Source: Nostoc sp. ATCC 53789 (lineage in GTDB: Bacteria; Cyanobacteriota; Cyanobacteriia; Cyanobacteriales; Nostocaceae). Taken from it: DNA of 64,000 bases. This document shows, piece after piece, positions 52,610 through 61,994 of this stretch (position 1 is its first letter; each line of letters opens with the position of its first letter). The position numbers and the translations under genes were made by a program. Under the pieces are notes generated by a model. That model searched no databases. It saw only the letters and a program-made list of their open reading frames with translations, and was not told the DNA's origin. The stretch spans positions 6,600,501-6,664,500 of the forward strand of contig NZ_CP046703.1 in NCBI RefSeq assembly GCF_009873495.1. The letters are read 5' to 3'.

Positions 52610-53923
52610 ATGATTATTATCGATCGCGCCTTACAAGCCCGTGCAGCAGCAGGAAATCCTATCAAAGTGGGAATGATCGGTGCTGGTTTTATGGGTCGAG
52701 GAATTGCCAACCAAATTGTCAATTCAGTGCCAGGAATGGAGTTAGTTGCTATCTCCAATCGCAAGATTGATGCAGCTAAACAAGCTTATTCGGAAGCAGG
52801 AATTGAAGATATTCAAGTTGTTGCAACTGTCAGCGAATTAGAAGATGCGATCGCAAACGGTAAGTATGCAGTCACAGAAGACGCTAAGTTACTGTGTCGG
52901 GCTGAGGGCATCGAGGCCATAATCGAAGTCACAGGTGCAGTGGAATTTGGCGCTCACATCGTAATGGAAGCGATCGCTCATTGCAAGCATGTGATCATGA
53001 TGAATGCCGAACTCGACGGCACCATTGGCCCAATCCTCAAAGTCTATGCTGACAAAGCAGGTGTGATTCTCAGCGCCTGTGATGGCGATCAGCCAGGGGT
53101 GCAAATGAACCTCTACCGCTTTGTAAAAAGCATTGGTTTAACTCCCTTATTGTGCGGTAACATTAAAGGACTCCAAGACCCCTATCGCAATCCCACCACC
53201 CAGGAAGGATTTGCTAAACGTTGGGGTCAAAAGCCCCACATGGTGGCTAGCTTCGCTGACGGAACCAAAATTTCCTTTGAGCAAGCGATCGTTGCCAATG
53301 CCACAGGGATGAAAGTCGCCAAACGGGGAATGTTGGGATATGACTTCAACGGTTATGTCGAGGAAATGACCCATTTATATGATGTTGAACAACTCAAAGA
53401 ACTGGGTGGTATTGTCGATTATGTAGTTGGAGCAAAACCAGGCCCAGGCGTATATGTATTTGCCACTCACGACGACCCCAAGCAACGCCACTATCTCAAC
53501 TTATACAAATTAGGCGAAGGCCCACTTTACAGCTTCTATACTCCTTATCACCTCTGTCATTTTGAAGTTCCCTTGTCTGTAGCGCGTGCTGTCCTCTTCG
53601 GTGATGCCGTTATGTCTCCGCTAGCAGGCCCGTTAGTAGATGTTGTCACCACCGCCAAAATCGACCTGAAAGCTGGAGAAACCCTAGATGGCATCGGTTA
53701 CTACATGACCTACGGACAATGTGAGAATTCCAATATCGTCCAACAGCAAAATCTCCTACCAATTGGTTTAGCTGAAGGATGTCGCCTGAAACGGGATATT
53801 AATAAGGATCAAGTTCTCACTTATGAGGATGTAGAATTACCTGAAGGCAGACTCTGCGACCAACTAAGAACTGAGCAAAACAATTATTTCGCCCCAGAAA
53901 AAATCTTGGTAGCAGTTGGGTAA
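52610..53923 (+). CDS. NAD(P)-dependent oxidoreductase with C-terminal SAF domain
   Basis: 437 residues, AAAGGAG before ATG 52610. Rossmann opening IKVGMIGAGFMGRGIANQIV like homoserine dehydrogenase; EAIIEVTGAVEFGAHIVMEA, and the SACDGDQPGVQMNLYRFVK segment follow. The C-terminal about 60 residues (LPIGLAEGCRLKRDINKDQV, LTYEDVELPEG) are a SAF/AFP-like fold. Members occur in sugar-biosynthesis clusters and may reduce or oxidise branched or apiose-like intermediates; the reaction is not known. It is conserved in the corresponding Anabaena cluster as far as recalled. Predicted cytoplasmic. Confidence 0.85.
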   Translation: MIIIDRALQARAAAGNPIKVGMIGAGFMGRGIANQIVNSVPGMELVAISNRKIDAAKQAYSEAGIEDIQVVATVSELEDAIANGKYAVTEDAKLLCRAEGIEAIIEVTGAVEFGAHIVMEAIAHCKHVIMMNAELDGTIGPILKVYADKAGVILSACDGDQPGVQMNLYRFVKSIGLTPLLCGNIKGLQDPYRNPTTQEGFAKRWGQKPHMVASFADGTKISFEQAIVANATGMKVAKRGMLGYDFNGYVEEMTHLYDVEQLKELGGIVDYVVGAKPGPGVYVFATHDDPKQRHYLNLYKLGEGPLYSFYTPYHLCHFEVPLSVARAVLFGDAVMSPLAGPLVDVVTTAKIDLKAGETLDGIGYYMTYGQCENSNIVQQQNLLPIGLAEGCRLKRDINKDQVLTYEDVELPEGRLCDQLRTEQNNYFAPEKILVAVG

Positions 53924-53998
53924 TATCGATTCCAAAAATATTTGCGACAAATAAATTGGCTGTAGGGGTGTACAGCTGTACGCCCCTTATAACGGATA

Positions 53999-54085
53999 AG
54001 ATCCCCCCGCCTGCGGCGACCCCCTTAAAAAGGGGGTGAAAGAATCAGAAAAAGCCCCCCTTTTTAAGGGGGGTTGGGGGGATCT
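53999..54085. repeat. MITE-like palindromic element AGATCCCCCC...GGGGGGATCT
   Basis: Terminal inverted repeats AGATCCCCCC and GGGGGGATCT bound two internal stems: CCCCCTTAAAAAGGGGG and CCCCCCTTTTTAAGGGGGG. This is a dispersed palindrome common in Nostoc-type intergenic DNA. It lies in the 300-bp gap upstream of the 54224 glycosyltransferase, which otherwise holds another palindrome (about 53961-53990) and no gene. Confidence 0.8.
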
Positions 54086-54223
54086 CCGAAGCCCCTACCA
54101 ACATATTTGTCGCCAGAATTTCGTAAAGAGGATAAGAAGCTATACTGCGGGACACTAAAGTTGTTGATAATAACTTGCTGGGGAGCCTTGAAACAAACCC
54201 GATCGAAACTTTAGGTCAAATTC

Positions 54224-55324
54224 ATGAAAATTGCTCTAGTCCATGATTATTTAACCCAGCGAGGTGGGGCAGAGCGTGTATTTGAACTGCTTTGTAAGCG
54301 TTATCCTGAAGCAGACATTTTCACATCTCTGTACGATCCTCAAAAAACTATTGATCTAGGCGATCGCATCGTCAACACAACCTTCTTACAAAAAATCCCT
54401 GGTGCAGCAAAGTATTTCAGGTCAATGGCTCCTCTATATTTTCCTGCCTTTCGCTCCTTGGATCTGCAAGACTACGATCTAATTATTAGCAGTAGCACCA
54501 GTTTTGCCAAAGCAGTACGAAAAAACCCCAACGCCCACCACATTTGCTTTTGCCATAACGTCACCCGTTTCTTATGGGATACAGCAACCTATTTAAGAGA
54601 ATACGGAGACTATAGATATTTTGCACCTTTAATTGAACAAGTATTTCAAGTAATGAGAAAGGTAGACCTGAAATATGCACAGGAACCTGACCTTTACATT
54701 GCTAATTCTAGTGTTGTTGCCCGCCGTATTGAAAATATTTATGGCAAAAAGGCAATGATGGTAAACTATCCAATTGATACTAGTAAATTTGTTTTTTCAG
54801 ATATAAAAGATGAATATTATCTGGCTTCAGCCCGGATGATTAGCTATAAACGCCTTGATATAATAGTCGAAGCTTTTAACTGGCTAGGATGGCACTTATT
54901 AATATCAGGTGACGGGCCAGAACTAGAACGGTTAAAATCTAAAGCATTAAAAAATATTGTGTTCTTGGGACACGTAAGTGATAGAACCCGCAAAGACTTG
55001 TTTTCCAAAGCCAAGTCTATTATTGTCGCAGCCTTAGAAGATTACGGGTTAGTTCCAGTAGAGGCAAATGCTAGCGGCACACCAGTTATCGCTTATGGTG
55101 CTGGTGGAGTACTAGATACTCAAATACCAGGTGAAACAGGAGTCTTTTTCAAAAGACAAACACCCGAATCTCTACAAATTGCATTACAAGAAGCCAATGG
55201 CATCTCTTGGGATTACGATCGCATCCGTAATCATGCAGTAGCAAACTTCTCAGAAAATGCCTTCTTTGGGAAAGTTGAGCAAATTATTAACCAAGCTTGT
55301 GGCGGACATCAAATATTCATTTGA
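54224..55324 (+). CDS. Glycosyltransferase family 4
   Basis: 366 residues. GT-B fold: MKIALVHDYLTQRGGAERVF (N-terminal glycine loop), HHICFCHNVTRFLWD, YYLASARMISYKRLDIIVEA, LISGDGPELERLKSKA and the GT4 donor-site EDYGLVPVEANASGTPVIAYG, which has the two Glu-type positions 7-8 apart. No membrane helix. It probably adds a mannose, glucose or similar residue to the lipid-linked repeat unit. It precedes the Wzz/BY-kinase gene by about 125 bp. Confidence 0.92.
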   Translation: MKIALVHDYLTQRGGAERVFELLCKRYPEADIFTSLYDPQKTIDLGDRIVNTTFLQKIPGAAKYFRSMAPLYFPAFRSLDLQDYDLIISSSTSFAKAVRKNPNAHHICFCHNVTRFLWDTATYLREYGDYRYFAPLIEQVFQVMRKVDLKYAQEPDLYIANSSVVARRIENIYGKKAMMVNYPIDTSKFVFSDIKDEYYLASARMISYKRLDIIVEAFNWLGWHLLISGDGPELERLKSKALKNIVFLGHVSDRTRKDLFSKAKSIIVAALEDYGLVPVEANASGTPVIAYGAGGVLDTQIPGETGVFFKRQTPESLQIALQEANGISWDYDRIRNHAVANFSENAFFGKVEQIINQACGGHQIFI

Positions 55325-55449
55325 TTTCGGAATTTCTTGACACTATAAGATTACCTATTTAATTTCTCTCTCCTTCTCGGCGGGTTGTGAAAAATAGGTA
55401 GTCTTCGGGGTATCTCTTAGCGTAAGTCTTGAAGACAAGGATAATAAAA

Positions 55450-57678
55450 GTGGTTCAAACTAGCCTAAATCCTCAAATAAATCCAGCCTCTGAAACTGAA
55501 CCAAGTTACGGACAATTATTTGCCGTATTTGTGCGAAGATTTCCTTGGTTTTTAGCAGTATTAATTAGTTCTATTGCTATAGCAGGCATCGTAACTTTAA
55601 AAACTAAACCAACTTATAAAAGTTCAATGCAACTGCTAGTAGAATCTAACTATCAAGGTAAGAAAGAAGGAGCAGGGGTAGATAGCCAGTTTACTGACTC
55701 TAATATTGTCATAGATACAGCAACTCAGCTTAACTTGATGCAGAGTTCTGGACTTATCCAAAAAGCAGTTGATAAACTTCAGTCTGATTATCCAGATATC
55801 AGTACAGGTGAAATTAAAGCTTCTTTAGTCTTAACTCAATTGAGAAGTAAAGAGGATAATGTCGCTACAAAAATCTTTCAAGTCGAATACACTGCTGGAG
55901 ATCCAGAAAAGACACAAAAAGTTCTGGGCGCAATTCGACAAGTTTATCTGGAATATAACAAACAACAGCAGACTTCGCGGTTACAAAAAGGTCTGCAAAT
56001 TATTAGGGAACAGTTAAGTAAAGCTAGTGAAGAAGTAAACGCATCTGAAACTAATTTACAAAGGTTTCGCAGAAATCAGAACTTAATTGATCCAGAGTCA
56101 CAGGCCAAAGCGATTGAGACAGCTTTAAATAATATCGCTCAAGAAAGACAGACAACTCGCGCTCAGTATGGCGAAGCCTTAGCACGCCAAAAATCTTTGG
56201 AAGAACAACTTAACCGTTCTCCTCAAAATGCTCTAGTTGCTTCTCGCCTGAGTCAGTCTACTCGCTATCAAGGCTTACTGAACGAAATCCAAAAAAGCGA
56301 ATTGGCACTAGCACAAGAACGCTTACGCTTTACAGATCAGACTCCGAGTGTGCAAAAGCTCAAAGAACAGCTTCAAGGTCAAAAAGAATTATTGCAACAA
56401 GAAGTAGGAAGAACTTTAGGCGAAAAGTCTGCTAGTGCATTCACATCTGGAGACTCTCTTCTTGAAAAAGGACAACTTGGGCAAATTGATCTTAGCCTTG
56501 CTGGTCAGTTAGTAGAAACGCAGACAACTATAGTTGCTTTAACTGCCCGCGATCAAAGTTTAGCTCAGAAAGAAAACGAGCTACGTTTGGAAATCAAACG
56601 TTTCCCGCCTCTTTTGGCTTATTACAATCGGATGCTACCGCAGTTGCAATTTAGTCGTGAAAGGTTAGAGCAGCTTTTAAGAGCAGAACAGCAATTGCGG
56701 CAAGAACTTTCCAAGGGTGGTTTTAATTGGGAAGTGGTAGAAGATCCTCAAAAAGGCGCACAATTAGGCCCCAATCTTCAACAGAACTTGCTGTTAGGTG
56801 CTGTGGTTGGGTTGATGTTAGGAGGTATTGCTGCCTTTATTCGAGATTCGGCTGATGATGCAGTTCATACCACTGCTGAGTTAGAGAAGCAAATGGCTCT
56901 ACCTTTGTTGGGAACAACCCCCAAGTTACCGCCAGCTAAACCCAGAGAATCAATGATTAAATTGCCCTTTGGTAAGCCAGAAGTTCTTGCCCCTTGGACA
57001 ATTCAGGTACTGCAATCTCCACCACGTTGGGAATCGCTGGATCTAATTTACAAAAACATTGAACTTTTAAATACTGTTGCTAACTTAAAATCTTTGATGA
57101 TTACCTCAGCTTTACCAGATGAGGGTAAGTCAGCTTTGGCGTTAGGTTTAGCGATGAGTGCTGCCCGTTTACACAAAAGGGTATTACTAATTGATGCCAA
57201 CTTACGCGATCCCAGCCTGCACCACCAACTGAATCTTCCTAATGAACAGGGGCTTTCAACTCTATTGGCGAGTGATGCAAGTCTACCCAGCCAGATTAGT
57301 CTTCAATACGCAGGTTCCGCCTACATCGATATTTTGACTGCTGGGCCTAAACCTGCTGACCCAGCTAATCTGTTGAGTTCTCCTCGCATGATGCAATTGA
57401 TGGCAGCTTTTGAGGAAAACTATGATTTGGTACTCATAGATGCTCCCCCAGTTCTTGGTTTGGTGGATGCCATGCTTACTGCATCATCTTGTCGTAGCGT
57501 GGTCATGGTGGCAAGCATTGGTATTGTGACACGAAGCCAGTTGACTCAGGCTACAGCAATGCTAAGTAAGTTAAACCTGATTGGGGTTGTAGCTAACGGA
57601 GTATCAAACTCTAGCAGTAATTACGTACCTTATATCAAACAACAGCAATTGGCTCTACGCCAAGCTGTGGAAAAGTAG
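55450..57678 (+). CDS. Polysaccharide co-polymerase/tyrosine autokinase (Wzz-Wzc type)
   Basis: 742 residues from GTG 55450, preferred because AAGGA lies 8 nt upstream; TTG 55429 would add seven. An N-terminal Wzz domain with a membrane helix (about 30-52, FLAVLISSIAIAGIVTL), a long coiled-coil (about 165-430) and a second helix (about 455-475, LLLGAVVGLMLGGIAAF) are followed by a BY-kinase. That kinase has a Walker A-like ITSALPDEGKSALAL, Walker A' LLIDANLRDP and Walker B LVLIDAPPVLGLVDAM. The C-terminal Tyr cluster of Wzc is reduced to two Tyr (NYVPYIKQQQ). It controls chain length and assembly of the exported polysaccharide. A hairpin follows. Confidence 0.9.
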   Translation: MVQTSLNPQINPASETEPSYGQLFAVFVRRFPWFLAVLISSIAIAGIVTLKTKPTYKSSMQLLVESNYQGKKEGAGVDSQFTDSNIVIDTATQLNLMQSSGLIQKAVDKLQSDYPDISTGEIKASLVLTQLRSKEDNVATKIFQVEYTAGDPEKTQKVLGAIRQVYLEYNKQQQTSRLQKGLQIIREQLSKASEEVNASETNLQRFRRNQNLIDPESQAKAIETALNNIAQERQTTRAQYGEALARQKSLEEQLNRSPQNALVASRLSQSTRYQGLLNEIQKSELALAQERLRFTDQTPSVQKLKEQLQGQKELLQQEVGRTLGEKSASAFTSGDSLLEKGQLGQIDLSLAGQLVETQTTIVALTARDQSLAQKENELRLEIKRFPPLLAYYNRMLPQLQFSRERLEQLLRAEQQLRQELSKGGFNWEVVEDPQKGAQLGPNLQQNLLLGAVVGLMLGGIAAFIRDSADDAVHTTAELEKQMALPLLGTTPKLPPAKPRESMIKLPFGKPEVLAPWTIQVLQSPPRWESLDLIYKNIELLNTVANLKSLMITSALPDEGKSALALGLAMSAARLHKRVLLIDANLRDPSLHHQLNLPNEQGLSTLLASDASLPSQISLQYAGSAYIDILTAGPKPADPANLLSSPRMMQLMAAFEENYDLVLIDAPPVLGLVDAMLTASSCRSVVMVASIGIVTRSQLTQATAMLSKLNLIGVVANGVSNSSSNYVPYIKQQQLALRQAVEK

Positions 57679-57695
57679 CTAGTACCGCGAGATGT

Positions 57696-57730
57696 TAGAT
57701 CCCCGACTTCTTAGAGAAGTCGGGGATCTA
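57696..57730 (+). terminator. Perfect 16-bp hairpin after the Wzz/BY-kinase gene
   Basis: TAGATCCCCGACTTCT, loop TAG, AGAAGTCGGGGATCTA: perfectly paired, 18 bp after the stop. The tail is AT-rich but lacks a long T run. It shares the core ATCCCCGACTTCTT with the hairpin at 2057-2090. Confidence 0.65.
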
Positions 57731-58316
57731 ATTAGTTTAATTACAACACATGGTAGGGTAGCACATCTGTGATGCCCTACTTTTTAATGAACAAAATTTA
57801 ATTTTATTGCTATCAGGAAAATTTTCGTATATTTATGCGATCTTTATGGGTTTTCAGAGAAATTACTGGCTCTTTAAAGAGTAAATAAAGAATTTATTTG
57901 AGCGATCGCTATTTCTAGATAGTCTTATATTCTAGAGATTAAAGCACCTTCAGAAAGGCTAGAAGACAAGAGTGGACTGGTTTTGTTAAATATATCGACA
58001 CAATAAACACCTCAGTACAATTAAACGTAGATATGGATTTATGGGTAATTTCCCTCTACATATTTCTACTTTCAGTAGTTACCGGAAAATACCGATTGCC
58101 CATGAATATTGATAGTAACGTTGATTTGTAAACCTCTACACCAGCATAATCCTGGACAATATGTGCTTGACTGAGTGGCAAATAGCAATAACATATTTTT
58201 GCCCTCAATTATCTCCAACTTTTTGGACTTACAACAAGATTCGGATTTGGGTCTTTGGCATTGATAGCCTTTGATAACGCCTCAGTAATTCACTCCTGTA
58301 TAAACCCAAAGACATT
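57731..58316. other. Long leader region upstream of the hepC-like gene
   Basis: About 590 bp without a gene, AT-rich, with a HIP1 site at about 57903-57910. A new transcript for the hepC/hepA pair probably begins here, after the 57696 hairpin. GTA/TAC-like pairs can be found, but none has the exact GTA-N8-TAC spacing of an NtcA site, so none is called. Confidence 0.5.
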
Positions 58317-59039
58317 ATGACAGCTTCAATAATTCCATCTCTAGAGAATTTATATGATGTAACCCAGGAACACCAAGATAATCGTGGGTACTGCACACTC
58401 CTGTGGCGGCGGGGTCAGTTGTTGGTGAAGCAGCCTGGACAAGTGAAACAACCATATCTGCCTGCATTAGATAGTAAGCGATCGCTAGTAGAATGCTTAC
58501 AACATTCTCCAGTAAGTTTGGTAAGCATAGATCCAAAGCTGGGTGAGACTTTGCTGAAGTTTTGGGCAGATGCGTGTCAAGAAGCTCAAAAACCAATATT
58601 CCTAAGCATACCTGCTGGCAATAAACCTTCTAATCAACCCTGGAGACAATTGCAGCGATTAATTGATTGGATTGCTGCTTTAGTATTGCTGGTATTAGTA
58701 AGTCCAGTCATGCTGGGATTGATGGCATTAATGCAGGTTTACTCACCAGGATCGCTTTTTTGTCGTGAATGGCGTGTTGGAGAACGGGGTAAACTCTTTC
58801 AAGCAATGAAGTTTTGCACGCCCAACATCACACCGCTAGGGCGTTGGATAGGTAAATACAATCTCAACAATCTCCCACAGTTATTTAACGTGCTGCGGGG
58901 TGACATGAGTTTGACTGGTGGTGGATCTCATTGCTGGACTTTGGAAGATGCAGTACAGCTAAATAAACTACCAGACATTAAAGCTTCCTGGGAAGTAGAG
59001 GCATCTCACCTGTTACATCTAGATAGCCAAACACTGTAA
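58317..59039 (+). CDS. hepC: HepC-like sugar transferase, catalytic dyad missing
   Basis: 240 residues. The C-terminal half is a bacterial sugar-transferase (phosphoglycosyl transferase) domain: LIDWIAALVLLVLVSPVML is the membrane helix (about 116-134), then LFQAMKFCTPN, LGRWIGKYNLNNLPQLFNVL and RGDMSLTGG. In active PglC/WbaP enzymes the LDELPQ segment holds the catalytic Asp-Glu and a GPRP motif follows. Here these are N184-N185 and GGGS, and the usual C-terminal PGITG segment is absent. The N-terminal about 105 residues are of unknown type. Gene order (wzc-like, this gene, hepA) and size match hepC of the Anabaena HEP island, required for the heterocyst envelope polysaccharide layer. Confidence 0.82.
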   Translation: MTASIIPSLENLYDVTQEHQDNRGYCTLLWRRGQLLVKQPGQVKQPYLPALDSKRSLVECLQHSPVSLVSIDPKLGETLLKFWADACQEAQKPIFLSIPAGNKPSNQPWRQLQRLIDWIAALVLLVLVSPVMLGLMALMQVYSPGSLFCREWRVGERGKLFQAMKFCTPNITPLGRWIGKYNLNNLPQLFNVLRGDMSLTGGGSHCWTLEDAVQLNKLPDIKASWEVEASHLLHLDSQTL

Positions 59040-59153
59040 TTCATCTGTGCGGTAATTGATGATTTCATCTACCGCACTGAGGCTAACACAAAAATTACTT
59101 ACATTGCATCTATAGCGGTCTCTCTACCTTGCCAAACTATTATTATAAAATCG

Positions 59154-60995
59154 ATGAATTCTCAACTTCCTCAAAAATTCCGTAGTCTGCTCAAAGCTTC
59201 CAGGTTTTGGCAAGACAATTATTTAATCTTGCGAGAATTTAAACACTTTCGCAAAATAGTAATTTTAGCTCTAACATTCTCGATTTTAGCAGCAACTTTT
59301 GAAGGAGTAAGTATTGGTTTTTTACTCTCCTTCTTGCAAAGCTTAACTAGCCCAAATGCTCAACCTGTCCAAACAGGAATAGAATGGTTTGATACTTTAA
59401 TTTTAGGATCTAAGTCATCATCAATTAACCGCCTATACCGCATATCTTCACTGATATTATTAAGTACTTGGTTACGTGTTGCCTTCAATTATTTTGGACT
59501 AGTTTATACTGAACTATCCCAACTGCATTTTGGCGATCGCTTACGCAAGCAAATTTTTGAACAATTACAATCCTTATCGTTAAGTTACTTTGCCAAAACT
59601 CGTTCTGGTGAACTAATTAACACAATAACCACAGAAATAGAAAGAATTAGACAGGGTTTCAGTGGTGCAGCCTTTTTAGTAACTAGAGGCATAACAACTC
59701 TTGTCTACTTAATCTCAATGTTTTTGATATCATGGCAACTAACTGTAATTTCAGCATTACTATTTACACTGTTAGGTGTAGGGTTATCTAATCTGAATGC
59801 CAGAGTTAGAGAATCCAGTTTTGGCATGACAACTGCTAATGCTAACTTTACATCAACAGCCATAGAATTTATTAATGGTATTCGCACTGTCCATTCTTGT
59901 GGTACTCAAGAATTTGAACGCCAGCGTTACTATAAAGCTAGCGATAAGGTGGTGAGTTCTACAACTAAAGTTGTATTCACTTGGACACTTGTCAAACCAA
60001 TTGCCGAAGGAGCAGCTACTACGGTGTTGGTGGGAATGATTGTTTTGGCATTCACTAGCCTGGTTAGTAATGGAACGCTACAAGTCGCTTCTTTGTTAAC
60101 ATTTTTCTTTGTACTATTTCGCTTTGTCCCGTTTGTTCAAGATATTAATGGCACGCGGGCATTTCTCAGTACCTTACACGGTTCAGCAGACAATATTAAA
60201 AATCTGTTAAAAAGTGAGGATAAATATTATTTTAAGAATGGAAAGCTTGAATTTAAAGCTTTAGAAAGGGCAATAAATTTAGTATCTGTAGATTTCGGTT
60301 ACGATGACCAAAACATAGTGCTACATAACATTACCCTAACCATTGAGAAGGGTAAAATGACTGCACTAGTTGGAGCCTCTGGTGCTGGTAAAACAACTCT
60401 AGCTGATTTAATCCCTCGCTTTTATAATGCTACAGAGGGAAATGTTTATCTCGATGAAGTTGATATAAGACTGTTTGAAATTAACTCTCTACGTCGTCAA
60501 ATAGCTGTCGTCAGTCAAGATACATTTATTTTCAATACTGATGTTTGGCAAAATATTGCTTATGGGACTCCACAAGCCACTAATGAGCAAATTCAAGAAG
60601 CTGCTAAATTAGCAAATGCGCTGGAATTTATTTTAGAAATGCCCGAAGGTTTTAATACCCAATTGGGAGATCGGGGTGTTAGATTATCTGGAGGACAAAG
60701 ACAGCGAATTGCGATCGCACGGGCACTATTACGGAACCCAGAAATTTTGATTTTGGATGAAGCAACTAGCGCCTTAGATTCTGTATCAGAGCGCTTAATT
60801 CAAGATTCATTAGAAAAGCTATCTGTGGGTAGAACAGTAATTGCGATCGCTCACCGTCTTTCTACTATTGCGAAAGCAGATAAAGTCGTAGTACTAGAAG
60901 CAGGGCGGATAGTAGAACAAGGTAAGTATCAAGAATTACTCGCACGCCAAGGCAAGCTGTGGGAATATCACCAGATGCAATACTATAATTCGTAA
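59154..60995 (+). CDS. hepA: HepA-type ABC exporter (fused membrane and ATPase domains)
   Basis: 613 residues. Six-helix exporter domain (about 30-350) with IVILALTFSILAATFEGVSI and FLISWQLTVISALLFTLLGV, then an ATPase domain: Walker A GASGAGKTT (about 408-416), signature LSGGQRQRIAIARALL (about 511), Walker B ILILDEATSALD and the H-loop IAIAHRLST. All ATP-site motifs are intact, and a homodimer is expected. Position directly after the HepC-like gene matches hepA of Anabaena 7120, whose loss blocks the polysaccharide layer of the heterocyst envelope. It probably exports a polysaccharide, its lipid-linked unit, or a deposition factor. Confidence 0.92.
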   Translation: MNSQLPQKFRSLLKASRFWQDNYLILREFKHFRKIVILALTFSILAATFEGVSIGFLLSFLQSLTSPNAQPVQTGIEWFDTLILGSKSSSINRLYRISSLILLSTWLRVAFNYFGLVYTELSQLHFGDRLRKQIFEQLQSLSLSYFAKTRSGELINTITTEIERIRQGFSGAAFLVTRGITTLVYLISMFLISWQLTVISALLFTLLGVGLSNLNARVRESSFGMTTANANFTSTAIEFINGIRTVHSCGTQEFERQRYYKASDKVVSSTTKVVFTWTLVKPIAEGAATTVLVGMIVLAFTSLVSNGTLQVASLLTFFFVLFRFVPFVQDINGTRAFLSTLHGSADNIKNLLKSEDKYYFKNGKLEFKALERAINLVSVDFGYDDQNIVLHNITLTIEKGKMTALVGASGAGKTTLADLIPRFYNATEGNVYLDEVDIRLFEINSLRRQIAVVSQDTFIFNTDVWQNIAYGTPQATNEQIQEAAKLANALEFILEMPEGFNTQLGDRGVRLSGGQRQRIAIARALLRNPEILILDEATSALDSVSERLIQDSLEKLSVGRTVIAIAHRLSTIAKADKVVVLEAGRIVEQGKYQELLARQGKLWEYHQMQYYNS

Positions 60996-61084
60996 TTCGT
61001 AGTTCATAATTCGTAATTTATATTTAGTAAATTACGAATTCATTTCTCTACTCAGTTATTGATAATTTTAACAAGGAAAAATAA

Positions 61085-61924
61085 ATGGTAAATATAGGCT
61101 ACCACACTGCTAAAATTCAGGGTAAATTTAATCGTTCTCTATATAAAGCAGCCATTTCTCAGATTGTAAACATCCCGATAAAGCAAACTCGGCAAGTTCC
61201 GGTAAGTATCTATGCCTTATCATGCGAACGCGATCTACCAGAACAAGTGGCAAGTATTCGCTCATTCATTCGTCATGTCGGCATTCCAGAGACATTTACT
61301 GTAGTTTCCGATGGTAGTTATACTAATTCTAGTTGTAATTTACTCCGCCGTATCCATCCCTGCGTTCAGGTAATACTTTTACAAAACTTCCTGAGAACAG
61401 ATTTACCTCAATGTGTTCTTGATTATGCCCAACTGCATCCAATGGGCAGAAAGTTGTCGGCATTGATGTCGATTCCTGTTAATGGTACTACGATTTACAC
61501 TGATTCGGATATTTTATTTTTTCCTGGCGGGATTGACTTAATTGATTTGAGTAAGTCGGACGAAAAATACTCTCTTTATCTACCTGATTGTTCGATGTCG
61601 CTTGACGAGCGAATTATTTATGATGAGTCTGAAAAATTGAATCCTGTAAATGGTGGATTTATATTATTTAGGCATGAATTTGACTGGAGTTTTGCTATCG
61701 AACGTTTAGCAAATCTTCAAGAAATTCCTAGTTATTTTACTGAGCAAACAATTGTACATTTGACCATGCACCACAATCATGGTAAACCTCTATGCTCAAA
61801 TAAATATGTTCTCAATGTAGAAGATCAGTTTATTTATCCAGATAAATCTGCAAGTAAAAACATTGCTCTCAGACATTATGTGAGTGATGTTAGACACAAG
61901 CTTTGGTTTAATGTTGGCATATAA
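61085..61924 (+). CDS. GT-A-like glycosyltransferase of the HEP-type cluster
   Basis: 279 residues, AAGGAAAAATAA before ATG 61085. SIYALSCERDLPEQVASIRS and FTVVSDGSY at the N-terminus and a DxD motif in TTIYTDSDILFFPGG (about residue 140) indicate a nucleotide-sugar-dependent GT-A enzyme. NPVNGGFILFRHEFDW and FTEQTIVHLTMHHNHG resemble the acceptor side of GT8-like or related families, but no CAZy family is assigned with certainty. It follows hepA, as do glycosyltransferase genes in the Anabaena island. Confidence 0.78.
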   Translation: MVNIGYHTAKIQGKFNRSLYKAAISQIVNIPIKQTRQVPVSIYALSCERDLPEQVASIRSFIRHVGIPETFTVVSDGSYTNSSCNLLRRIHPCVQVILLQNFLRTDLPQCVLDYAQLHPMGRKLSALMSIPVNGTTIYTDSDILFFPGGIDLIDLSKSDEKYSLYLPDCSMSLDERIIYDESEKLNPVNGGFILFRHEFDWSFAIERLANLQEIPSYFTEQTIVHLTMHHNHGKPLCSNKYVLNVEDQFIYPDKSASKNIALRHYVSDVRHKLWFNVGI

Positions 61925-61994
61925 GTTGATGAAGATAAGCCTCTATTGATATGAGGAATGTAATTAATAGTAACGTAAAGACAGATGGTGATTA

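Noticed and set aside
57731..58316. NtcA-type sites upstream of the hepC-like gene
   Set aside because: GTA and TAC triplets occur but none with exactly 8 nt spacing, so no site is claimed.
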